Positions 42,474 to 50,163 of a stretch of 64,000 bases of DNA are shown here, in pieces (the stretch's first letter is position 1; the number at the start of each line of letters is the position of its first letter). The notes under the pieces are model-generated. The model searched no databases. It was not told the origin of the DNA and was given only the letters and a program-made list of their open reading frames with translations. Location of the stretch: assembly GCA_963782445.1 (NCBI GenBank), contig CAWAJM010000001.1, positions 2,170,001 to 2,234,000 on the forward strand, written 5' to 3'. The DNA is from ZC4RG20 sp963782445 (GTDB lineage: Bacteria > Pseudomonadota > Gammaproteobacteria > Steroidobacterales > Rariloculaceae). The position numbers and the translations under genes were made by a program.

Positions 42474-44961
42474 GGTCCACTCCTCGCGTGATTCCGGCGG
42501 CCCCCGCGGAGGAACCGTCTGTATTGGCCGAGACTCGCTCAACGTCGTCGCTGGGCACCTCGATCATTCGGAACGCGTCGCTGTCGACGATGCCGAGGAC
42601 CAGGGACGAGAAGCGATAGTCGTCGCGCGCGGCATCGTCGACGATGCGGCGTACGACCGGCATGTCGTAGTACTTCAGCGACCGCCCGAGCGCGAACGTC
42701 ATGAGCTGCTCGGTCAGCGTGCGCACGAAGCGCTTCGGGTCGCTCGCGAGGGCCTTGCGCAGGTCGCCGGGGCCGTTGAGCTTTTGGCCCGTGGCGAGCT
42801 GCCCGCTCGCGTCGATTTTTGTGCCGGCAAATTTGTCCCGATCGCGCCACTCGCCTATCGCGTTGAAGTTCTCGAGCGTGAGCCCGAGCGGGTCCATGAC
42901 GCCATGACAGGTATTGCAGGACGGGTTCGTGCGATGCTCGGCGAGGCGCTCGCGCACGGTCTTGGGCGGCCCGTTCTTGTTTTGAGGAAGGTCCGTGACG
43001 ACGCCCGCGGGCGGCGGCGACGGCGGCGAGCCCATGATCTTCGCGAGAACGAACTTACCGCGCAGCACGGGCGTCGTGCGGTTCGGGTACGAGGTCGCCA
43101 TGAGAATAGCGCCCTTGCCGAGCAGGCCCCAGCGCGCGGAATCCGTGAGCTTCACGCGGCGGAACTGATCGCCGCGCACGCCGTCGATGCCGTACATGCG
43201 GGCGACGGTCTCGTTGACGTACGTGTACTTCGAAGTCAAGAGATTCACGACGCTCTGATCGCCGAGCAGGACGCTGCGCAGGAACAGTTGCAGCTCGCGC
43301 TTGTACGCCTCGCGCGGATCGACCGTGGCGGCTTCGGGAAAGACGTTGCGGTCCGGCTTGATCTGGTCGAGCCTGGCGATGTCGAGCCATTGAAAGGCCC
43401 AGTCCGTCACGAGGGAGCGGGCGCGCTTGTCGGCCAGCATGCGCCGAACCTCGGCCGCAAGCACCTTCGGCTCGTGCAGGCGTCCCTGCTCGGCCGCATC
43501 GAGGAGCTCGTCGTCCGGAATGCTGCTCCAGATGAAGAACGACAGTCGCGACGCGAGCTCGAAGTCGTCGAGCGTGAAGTCCGAGCCCGGCAGCGCGTGC
43601 TTCGGCGAAACGAAGCGGTACAGGAATTCCGGGCTCGCCAGGATCGCCGTGACCGCCTTGCGGATGCCGGTATCGAAGCCCCCGGCCTGCATGCCGCGGC
43701 GATAGAAGGCGAGCAGATCTTCGAGATCCGCGGCATCGACGGGGCGGCGATAGGCGCGGCGCGCGAGGCGCGCGATGATGCTGCGTGCGCAGGCCTCGGC
43801 CGCGTCGGGCGCGGCGTCCGGCGCCGGATGGCAGGTGAAGACCTGGCGCCGCGACGGCGTCTCGCCCACGCCGCTCGCGTCGAACGGCCCTTGGATGTCG
43901 AACGACTTGACCCTGAGCAGACGGTCCTGTCCGCCGCCAGGCGTTCGCGACTCGAGCCGGGAATCGGATTCTGAATAGGTGCGGGCCAGGAAGGTTACGG
44001 CGACCTCGTGAGGGCCGGCCGGCGCCTCGAAGCGGATGTTCTTGAGCCGCTTATTGATGCGGTCCACGGCCGCGACGCCGTGCTGGTCGATGGCCCGCTG
44101 GTCGGCATCGCCGCCGATCGTCGTGCGATAGACCTCGCGTCCGTCGAGCGTCACGAGCACCGTGTTCGCGAACTCCATATCATAGACCCAGAGCGCCTGC
44201 GCCATGTCCGCGATGTTGATGCGGTAATGACCGTCGGCCGGGAAATCGTGCATCACGGCCATGCCGCCGCGCGTGCCGAGCGGCAGGCCCTCGACGTGGC
44301 GCTGGTAAGCGCCGGGGTGCTCATTGATATAGGTGGCGGCACCCGGCGCGGCATGGGCGTCGCCTACGGCTTGTTTGGCAACGCTGCGCGCGGCGGCAAC
44401 GTACTGCTCGAGGAACGTGGGCGAGACGGTCAGCACGGAGGCGACGTTGTCATAGCCGTCCTTGGAATTGTCGCGTGGCAGCAGTGCCGTGGCGTCGACG
44501 TTTACGCCGAGCAGATCCCGCACCGCATTCCCGTATTCCGTGCGGTTGAGACGATGCAGGCCCACGTACCCGGGGCGCGGACCGCGCGCGGCGGCCTCGT
44601 CGTCGAGGCGCTTCTCCATTGCGGCCATGAACCCGGCGCGCTCGCTCTGGGTGGGCCGCCGTCCGCCGCCGGGCGGCGGCATGAGTCCGCCGCGCAGCTT
44701 GCGCAGGGCCTTCTCCCACGTGGCCGCGTCCTTGCCGACGTTCTTGGGGCTCATCGCGTCGAAGGCGAGACCGGCCGTAAACTCCGTGGAATTGTGGCAG
44801 TCGTAGCAGTAATGCGAGAGCAGGTTCCAATGCGCCGCGACCGTGCCCGGCCCCCGGCTGCAGGACGTCGCACCGGCACCGACCAGGACCGCGACGGCGG
44901 AGGCGGCGACCAGCCGCGGCCAAGGCCTGCGGCGTGCGACGGCCGGGCGCGGCTGCGGCAA
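42460..44961 (-). CDS. DUF1587/DUF1592/DUF1595/DUF1585 c-type haem protein
   Basis: The 833-residue exported protein has its start placed at TTG 44961, which gives a signal sequence (WPRLVAASAVAVLVGAGATS then Cys). No ATG is available in a sensible position, so the start is uncertain. Two haem-binding motifs are visible, CYDCH near the N-terminus and CNTCH near residue 720. The domain run is DUF1587 (YVGLHRLNRTEYGNAVRDLL), a carbohydrate-binding-like middle (GHYRINIADMAQALWVYD), DUF1595, DUF1592 (ASRLSFFIWSSIPDDELLD) and DUF1588/1585 (NPSCNTCHGVMDPLGLTLE). The family is abundant in planctomycetes and soil bacteria and is paired with DUF1552. An extracytoplasmic redox role is inferred. Confidence 0.88.
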   Translation of the reverse strand: MPQPRPAVARRRPWPRLVAASAVAVLVGAGATSCSRGPGTVAAHWNLLSHYCYDCHNSTEFTAGLAFDAMSPKNVGKDAATWEKALRKLRGGLMPPPGGGRRPTQSERAGFMAAMEKRLDDEAAARGPRPGYVGLHRLNRTEYGNAVRDLLGVNVDATALLPRDNSKDGYDNVASVLTVSPTFLEQYVAAARSVAKQAVGDAHAAPGAATYINEHPGAYQRHVEGLPLGTRGGMAVMHDFPADGHYRINIADMAQALWVYDMEFANTVLVTLDGREVYRTTIGGDADQRAIDQHGVAAVDRINKRLKNIRFEAPAGPHEVAVTFLARTYSESDSRLESRTPGGGQDRLLRVKSFDIQGPFDASGVGETPSRRQVFTCHPAPDAAPDAAEACARSIIARLARRAYRRPVDAADLEDLLAFYRRGMQAGGFDTGIRKAVTAILASPEFLYRFVSPKHALPGSDFTLDDFELASRLSFFIWSSIPDDELLDAAEQGRLHEPKVLAAEVRRMLADKRARSLVTDWAFQWLDIARLDQIKPDRNVFPEAATVDPREAYKRELQLFLRSVLLGDQSVVNLLTSKYTYVNETVARMYGIDGVRGDQFRRVKLTDSARWGLLGKGAILMATSYPNRTTPVLRGKFVLAKIMGSPPSPPPAGVVTDLPQNKNGPPKTVRERLAEHRTNPSCNTCHGVMDPLGLTLENFNAIGEWRDRDKFAGTKIDASGQLATGQKLNGPGDLRKALASDPKRFVRTLTEQLMTFALGRSLKYYDMPVVRRIVDDAARDDYRFSSLVLGIVDSDAFRMIEVPSDDVERVSANTDGSSAGAAGITRGVDHVHQ

Positions 44962-45899
44962 CGGGTCTTCAGAACGTCCGGCGCATAGAACCCCCACAAG
45001 CTCTGAAAGGCGAGCGTGACGAACGTGTCCCGATTGGGCCACTCCGGATGGAAATCGGCCGTCGGCCGTGCAGCGACGGCCTCCGCGGGGCTCAAGCCCT
45101 TGAAGAGGAGCTTGTCGCGAAACTCCACGAAAAGCTTCGCGTACATGTCCCGCTGGGCCTCGAGCTGCGCGCGCGTCATGACGGGGCCCTCTGCCGGCAC
45201 GATCCGCGTCTCCGCGTCGGCGACTTGCAGCAGCGTTTCGGTTGCCTCGACGAGCCCGCCGAACCACCCGCCGGTCCACCAGTCGATAAGCGGCCATCGG
45301 TCCGCGGCGACGACGCCGCCGATGGCGAGCACGTTGGCTTCGGGGAAGAACACGTAGGCGTCCCCGTCCGTGTGCGCCTGCAGCATGTAGCCATACTCGA
45401 GCGGCTTGCCGTTGAGCTGCACGGCATTGCCGTTATCGTAGAAGGTCGTCGTAGGGCGCGCCGCGGCCGGCAGGGCCCGGTGCACGAAATTCTCCCAAGG
45501 ACGGTGCACGTCCGTGCTGAGCCACAAGCGCGTATTGGCCTGCGAGACGATGTGCGCGCCGGCCCGAGCCAGCGCGAGGTTCGCGCCCGTCTGCGCGGGA
45601 TGCCAGTGCGTGTTGAACAGCGTGCGGACGGGGCGGCCCCCGAAAAAGCTGCGGACGGTCTCGACGATATCCGCGGCGTGCTCTGCCCGGCCGCCGTCCA
45701 CCATGACCACGCCTTGCTTATCGGCCGCGGCGACCACGTTGGCACCGCCGCCGGCAATCACGATTATGTCGTGGCCGAGGCGGTTGACGGTGAGCTTCGG
45801 TGCCGGCGCCGCTTGGCTGGCCGCGAGGCGCGGCAGTGAGTACGCCGCAGCGCCGCACACAGCGGCCTGTATGAGTCTTCTTCTGCTGTAGCTTGCCAT
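44751..45899 (-). CDS. Exported MBL-fold metallo-hydrolase; 3' end probably extended by a +1-nt error
   Basis: ATG 45899 begins a Tat-like signal (MASYSRRRLIQAAVCGAAAY). The metallo-beta-lactamase fold shows VMVDGGRAEHAADIVETVRS, the metal motif THWHPAQTGAN (HxH with Pro replacing the usual Asp-His), AHTDGDAYVFFPEANVLA and GGVVAADRWPLIDWW. The family ends shortly after LAFQSLWGFYAPDV. As read, the frame continues for ~70 Arg/Pro-rich residues that overlap the DUF1592 gene antiphase. Removing one base in the AGAACGTC at 44971-44978 gives a TGA at 44969-44971, eight bases before the TTG start of the next gene and a 309-residue product. It is the first gene of the exported-protein operon. Confidence 0.82.
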   Translation of the reverse strand: MASYSRRRLIQAAVCGAAAYSLPRLAASQAAPAPKLTVNRLGHDIIVIAGGGANVVAAADKQGVVMVDGGRAEHAADIVETVRSFFGGRPVRTLFNTHWHPAQTGANLALARAGAHIVSQANTRLWLSTDVHRPWENFVHRALPAAARPTTTFYDNGNAVQLNGKPLEYGYMLQAHTDGDAYVFFPEANVLAIGGVVAADRWPLIDWWTGGWFGGLVEATETLLQVADAETRIVPAEGPVMTRAQLEAQRDMYAKLFVEFRDKLLFKGLSPAEAVAARPTADFHPEWPNRDTFVTLAFQSLWGFYAPDVLKTRCRSRARPSHAAGLGRGWSPPPPSRSWSVPVRRPAAGGRARSRRIGTCSRITATTATIPRSLRPVSPSTR

Positions 45900-46552
45900 C
45901 CCGACCCGAGCCTTTGGCTCACGCAAGCGGCGCCCCTACTTGGAGCGCCATGCCCAACGCTCGATGATAGGAAGGTATGTGCGGCTGAGCAAGGCGCGCG
46001 GCTGCCGATGCGCGGAGGCCGCCAAATTTGCCTGAGTGCCAACTCGAACGGATGCGCAAACCGCCCGGCATGCGTTGGATGTGCAGGGGAAGGTTTTCTG
46101 GGCGGGGGGGCGCGCCCTAGCTGTAGAAGCAAGTTGAAATACGCTCCTTAACACACTGTTTTTTATGTGGAGATTTCCATACAACCCGCCTCTGCTAAAC
46201 CATCGGTTAGGCCTACCGCGCAGTTACCGCTCCACTTGCAGAGCGTCCCGACACTTTTTGCGTCTCGCTCATCGTCGATTGTCCCTGAGCTCTCGTCGAG
46301 CGTTCGCCGTGCCCCAAGACGAGGTGTGAACCGAGCCGCAGTTTTCGAATCGCGCTGAACGGATCGGTTTGGTTTGCACTGATTGCCGGGTTGCACCGCG
46401 AGACTCGGTTTCTACACATATCAGTGGACACAACAATTGGGTAGTCTGCGCGGCGCTGCCGTTACCCGTCGGACTCGAGGAGCGCCGATGCAGCCCGGCA
46501 CGACCGGAGATAGGCTCTCAAGGAACTCATACAGAAAAGGAGTGATCTGTCG
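45900..46552. other. Divergent intergenic region
   Basis: These 653 bp separate the divergent MBL-hydrolase and porin genes and should contain promoters for both. Parts (46130-46260, 46400-46550) are richer in A and T than the surroundings. Short frames exist on both strands but lack protein-like composition. An AAAGGAG ribosome-binding site lies 10 bp before the porin ATG. No RNA gene or operator was recognised. Confidence 0.45.
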
Positions 46553-47881
46553 ATGCGATTACGTAATCTATGGATCGCTGGCTGCGCCGGTGCACTTGCG
46601 CTCGTTGCTGCCACCGATGCCAACGCCGTACCGAGCTTCGCGCGCCAACTGAACATAGCCTGCAACGCTTGCCACACGCGTTTCCCGGAACTGACGGCCT
46701 TCGGCCGCGAATTCAAGCTGGCCGGCTATACGCTGTCCGGAGCGGCGTCCATCAAGGGTCAAAACAACAAGAGCGCGACAACGCTCTCGATCAACCAGCT
46801 GCCGCCGTTGTCCTTGATGCTGCAGGGTGCGTACACGCAGACGAACGCTGCGCAGCCGGACACGCAAAACGGGAACGCAGAGTTACCGCAGCAGCTGAGC
46901 CTGTTCCTGGCCGGCAAGATCGCGCCCAAGATCGGCTCGTTCGTGCAAGTCACCTATTCGCAAGCGGACGACAAGTTCGGCATGGACAACATGGACTTGC
47001 GTTATGCGAGCACGGCCAAGCTCGGTGACGGGAAGCCTGTCACGTGGGGCATTACGATCAACAACAACCCCACCGTCGAAGACTTGTGGAACTCCACTCC
47101 GACCTGGGGCTTTCCGTATGCAGGACCGGACGTTGCGCCGACGCCGGGCGCCGGCACGCTCATCGACGGCGGTCTCGCCCAGGACGTTGCGGGCGTCGGC
47201 GCCTATGCTTTCTTCAATTCGAAGTTCTATGTGGCCGCAACGCTGTACCGCTCGGCCCATCTGGGAAGCGCCGCGCCGACGATCGGCAGCGAGAACACCA
47301 TCGACTCGGTCGCGCCCTACTGGCGCGTCGCCTGGCAGCACAAATTCGGCAATAAGTACCTCGAGGTAGGCGGCTACGGAATCGATGCCGACTTGTATCC
47401 GCTGGGCACGACCGGGAACACCAACAATTTTCGCGACATTGCGGCGGATACGCAGCTGGAAATGCCGGCCGGCAAGGGTCTACTGATCGTACACGGAACG
47501 CTGATCCACGAGAAGCAGAATTGGCACGCGGCGTTCGCCGCCGGCGACTCGGCCAATGCTTCCGACAACCTCAACACGCTTCGCGGCGACGTGAGCTACG
47601 GCGTCAACGCGTGGAAGTACACTTTCGGGTTGTTCTCGACGACGGGCAGCAGCGACATGGGGCTGTACGCGCCGGACCCCATCGACGGCAGCGCGAGCGG
47701 CAGTCCGGACAGCCGCGGCTGGATCGGTCAGGTGAGCTACTTCCCGGCGCTGAACGTCCAGTTCACGCTGCAGTACACGGGCTACAACCGTTTCAACGGC
47801 GGCGGCTCGAACTATGACGGTTTCGGCCGCAGCAACGCCGACAACAACACCCTGTTCCTGCAGGGATGGTGGGTCTGGTAA
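46553..47881 (+). CDS. Outer-membrane beta-barrel protein with N-terminal c-type haem motif
   Basis: The 442-residue protein starts at ATG 46553. It has a signal peptide (~1-25, GCAGALALVAATDANA) and then a single haem-binding motif in NIACNACHTRFPELTAFG, followed by a ~380-residue region rich in amphipathic strands, Gly, Asn and aromatics (FVQVTYSQADDKFGMDNMDL, FYVAATLYRSAHLGS, WRVAWQHKFGNKYLEVGGYG). It ends with an aromatic residue in a terminal strand (LFLQGWWVW), as outer-membrane barrels do. It resembles cytochrome-porin fusions annotated in soil proteobacteria. The haem could pass electrons through the barrel; this is inference. A perfect hairpin follows 30 bp downstream. Confidence 0.85.
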   Translation: MRLRNLWIAGCAGALALVAATDANAVPSFARQLNIACNACHTRFPELTAFGREFKLAGYTLSGAASIKGQNNKSATTLSINQLPPLSLMLQGAYTQTNAAQPDTQNGNAELPQQLSLFLAGKIAPKIGSFVQVTYSQADDKFGMDNMDLRYASTAKLGDGKPVTWGITINNNPTVEDLWNSTPTWGFPYAGPDVAPTPGAGTLIDGGLAQDVAGVGAYAFFNSKFYVAATLYRSAHLGSAAPTIGSENTIDSVAPYWRVAWQHKFGNKYLEVGGYGIDADLYPLGTTGNTNNFRDIAADTQLEMPAGKGLLIVHGTLIHEKQNWHAAFAAGDSANASDNLNTLRGDVSYGVNAWKYTFGLFSTTGSSDMGLYAPDPIDGSASGSPDSRGWIGQVSYFPALNVQFTLQYTGYNRFNGGGSNYDGFGRSNADNNTLFLQGWWVW

Positions 47882-47911
47882 GCGGGCAGCCGAGAAAGCT
47901 GCCGAGCTCGG

Positions 47912-47948
47912 AAAGATCGCTCGCGGCCTAGCGCCGCGAGCGATCTTT
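47912..47948 (+). terminator. Perfect 16-bp hairpin after the porin gene
   Basis: The inverted repeat AAAGATCGCTCGCGGC (47912-47927) pairs exactly with 47933-47948 around a 5-base loop (CTAGC). It ends in TTT then CGTC, so the U-tract is short. Position 30 bp after the porin stop fits an intrinsic terminator, possibly working on both strands. Confidence 0.8.
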
Positions 47949-47984
47949 CGTCGCGCGCCCCTCGCGAGCCTGCTGCAAGGAGGA

Positions 47985-48374
47985 GCGTCTGCGCAGCGGG
48001 ACCGCCTCCCGAGAAAACGTCGACGTGTCGCTCTCGCGCGAGCATCCGGTGCGCTTCCGTCCCGGGATGGGCGGGGGCTCGGAATGAAACGGGGCCGCGT
48101 ACAGCCCGAGGACGGATTTGCTCTTCGTCGGCGCCGTCGATCTCCGCGCCAAGGTGCAGCTCGTGCGCGAGCTCGAGGTCCCGGCGCCCGGCCGGTCCTG
48201 GTTCGGCAGCCCGGGCTCCATCGCGCAGATCGTGGATCCCGCGAGCACGGCTCGGGACTGGTCGTTTACCGCGCGGGCGGCCAGGAGTTACTTGGCGTCG
48301 CCTCCGGCATGAAGTCTTCGGCCAGGCAAGGCGACGCGGCCAAGAGCCGCATCCTCGTTTACGGTCTCCGCTGA
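47985..48374 (+). pseudogene. Decayed PQQ-dependent (quinoprotein) dehydrogenase fragment
   Basis: Translating the plus strand in successive frames gives the 3' part of a quinoprotein dehydrogenase. VDVSLSREHPVRFRPGMGG-GSE is stopped by a TGA at 48085-48087 where family members have the Trp of the EWNG motif. The same frame then continues with NGAAYSPRTDLLFVGAVDLR and GSIAQIVDPASTARDW. After a deletion and frame change, the terminal segment reads LVVYRAGGQELLGVASGMKS and ends KSRILVYGLR at TGA 48374. Missing blades, a nonsense codon and a shift show it is not functional. No other part of the gene was found. Confidence 0.75.
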
Positions 48375-48549
48375 CCTGCAGGACGCCTGCGGCGGTCGAT
48401 GTCGCCCCGTCCACGTGCCGGCCGGGCAAGCGAGCCCCCAGCCATTCTGATATCCTATCGCGCCCGCTTCACGCGGTATCGCAGACCGAGGCTTCCCGCT
48501 CGAGGGCCGCCGGCCGGCAGCCCAGCCACTCAAGACCCTGGATGACCCA

Positions 48550-50160
48550 TTGATTTCTACCGCGAATCTGTCGATTCAGTTCGGCACCAAACCCCTATTC
48601 GGAAACGTCTCCGTAGGCTTCGCCCACGGCAACCGCTATGGGCTGATTGGCGCGAACGGCTCGGGGAAATCGACGTTCCTGAGAATTCTCTCGGGAGAGC
48701 TCGAACCGACGGCCGGGAACGTTTCGATCGATTCGAACGCCCGCGTCGGCGTGCTGCGCCAGGACCAGTTCGGCTACGAGACCCATGGCGTGCTGGATAC
48801 CGTGATCATGGGCCACGAGAAGCTGTGGGGCCTGCTCCAGGAGCGCGACCGTCTCTATTCGTTGCCCGAGCTCAATGACGCAGACGGGATGCGGCTGGCA
48901 CATCTCGAATCGGAATTCGCGGAGCTCGACGGGTATTCGGCGGAATCGAGAGCCGGCGAGCTGCTCGAAGGCATCGGGATCCCGACGGAGCAGCATGCTG
49001 GACCGATGAGCGCCATCGCGCCCGGCTGGAAGCTGCGGGTGTTGCTGGCGCAGGCCCTGTTCTCGGATCCCGACGTTCTTCTGCTCGACGAGCCGACCAA
49101 TAACCTCGATATCCATACGATCCGCTGGCTCGAAGAATTTCTCTGCAACAGCACCGCCACGATGGTCATCATCTCGCACGATCGGCACTTCCTGAACACG
49201 GTCTGCACTCACATGGCGGACCTCGACTACGGCGAATTGCGCCTATTCCCGGGTAACTACGACGAGTACATGATCGCCGCCACCCAGAAGCTCGAACGAA
49301 TCCACGCGGAGAACGCCAAGAAGAAGGCCAAGATGGCCGACCTGCAGGCCTTCGTCAGCCGCTTCTCCGCCAATGCTTCGAAGGCGCGGCAGGCGACGTT
49401 GCGCGCTCGGCAACTGGAGAAGATCGAGCTCGAAGACATCAAGCCCTCGAGCCGCGTCAGTCCGTATATCCGTTTCGAGCAGGACAAGCCGCTGCGGCGC
49501 ATCGCAGTACAGGCTGCGGAGCTGACCAAGCGCTTCGCCGACCGGCCGCTGTTCTCCGAGCTGAATCTAACGATAGAAGCGGGCGAACGAGTGGCCATCA
49601 TCGGGCCGAGCGGCATCGGAAAGACGACGCTGGCCCGGTGCCTCCTGCAAACGCTCGAGCCGGACGCCGGTACGGTCAAGTGGGCCGAGAACGCCTCGGT
49701 CGGGTACTTTGCGCAGGATCACTCGGCCGATTTCGACACCGATATGACGCTGTTCGAATGGATGACCCAGTGGCAGCCGCCGAACACCGACGAGCAGCTG
49801 CTGCGCGCCACGCTCGGCAGGATGCTGTTTTCGAAAGAGCAAAGCGAAAGATCCGTGCGCGTACTTTCCGGGGGCGAGGAAGGCCGCATGCTGTTCGGCA
49901 AGCTGGCCCTTCAGAAACCCAACGTACTCGTCCTGGACGAGCCAACGAATCATCTCGATATGGAGACCATCGAAGCGCTGAACCTGGCGCTCGAGAATTA
50001 CCCGGGCACGTTGATATTCATCAGCCACGACCGCCAATTCGTCGCGTCGCTGGCCACGCGCATCATCGAGCTCGGCCCGGACGGGGTTGGCGACTATACC
50101 GGCAGCTACGACCAGTATCTGCAAGCCCAGTCGCCCAAGCGCGATTCGAAAGTCGCGTAG
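48550..50160 (+). CDS. ybiT: ABC-F family ATPase YbiT
   Basis: The 536-residue soluble protein has a TTG start at 48550 (MISTANLSIQFGTKPLFGNV). Two ABC ATPase domains are present: Walker A GANGSGKST (~34-42) and GPSGIGKTT (~355), with Walker B LLLDEPTNNLDIHTIRWLEE and LVLDEPTNHLDMETIEAL. The linker is typical of ABC-F (NAKKKAKMADLQAFVSRFSA). The first signature (MSAIAPGWKLRVLL) is divergent and the second is LSGGEEGR, both as in Escherichia coli YbiT. ABC-F proteins act on the ribosome in translation; YbiT is a housekeeping member. It is followed 3 bp later by the helicase gene. Confidence 0.95.
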   Translation: MISTANLSIQFGTKPLFGNVSVGFAHGNRYGLIGANGSGKSTFLRILSGELEPTAGNVSIDSNARVGVLRQDQFGYETHGVLDTVIMGHEKLWGLLQERDRLYSLPELNDADGMRLAHLESEFAELDGYSAESRAGELLEGIGIPTEQHAGPMSAIAPGWKLRVLLAQALFSDPDVLLLDEPTNNLDIHTIRWLEEFLCNSTATMVIISHDRHFLNTVCTHMADLDYGELRLFPGNYDEYMIAATQKLERIHAENAKKKAKMADLQAFVSRFSANASKARQATLRARQLEKIELEDIKPSSRVSPYIRFEQDKPLRRIAVQAAELTKRFADRPLFSELNLTIEAGERVAIIGPSGIGKTTLARCLLQTLEPDAGTVKWAENASVGYFAQDHSADFDTDMTLFEWMTQWQPPNTDEQLLRATLGRMLFSKEQSERSVRVLSGGEEGRMLFGKLALQKPNVLVLDEPTNHLDMETIEALNLALENYPGTLIFISHDRQFVASLATRIIELGPDGVGDYTGSYDQYLQAQSPKRDSKVA

Positions 50161-50163
50161 GCC

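Noticed and set aside
46163..46716. Short minus-strand frames upstream of the porin gene
   Set aside because: They have low-quality composition and overlap the porin promoter and signal-peptide region antisense.
47812..48429. A 205-codon minus-strand open frame after the porin gene
   Set aside because: It covers the terminator and the quinoprotein remnant, whose homology lies on the plus strand; its own translation is Arg/Ala-rich without family features.
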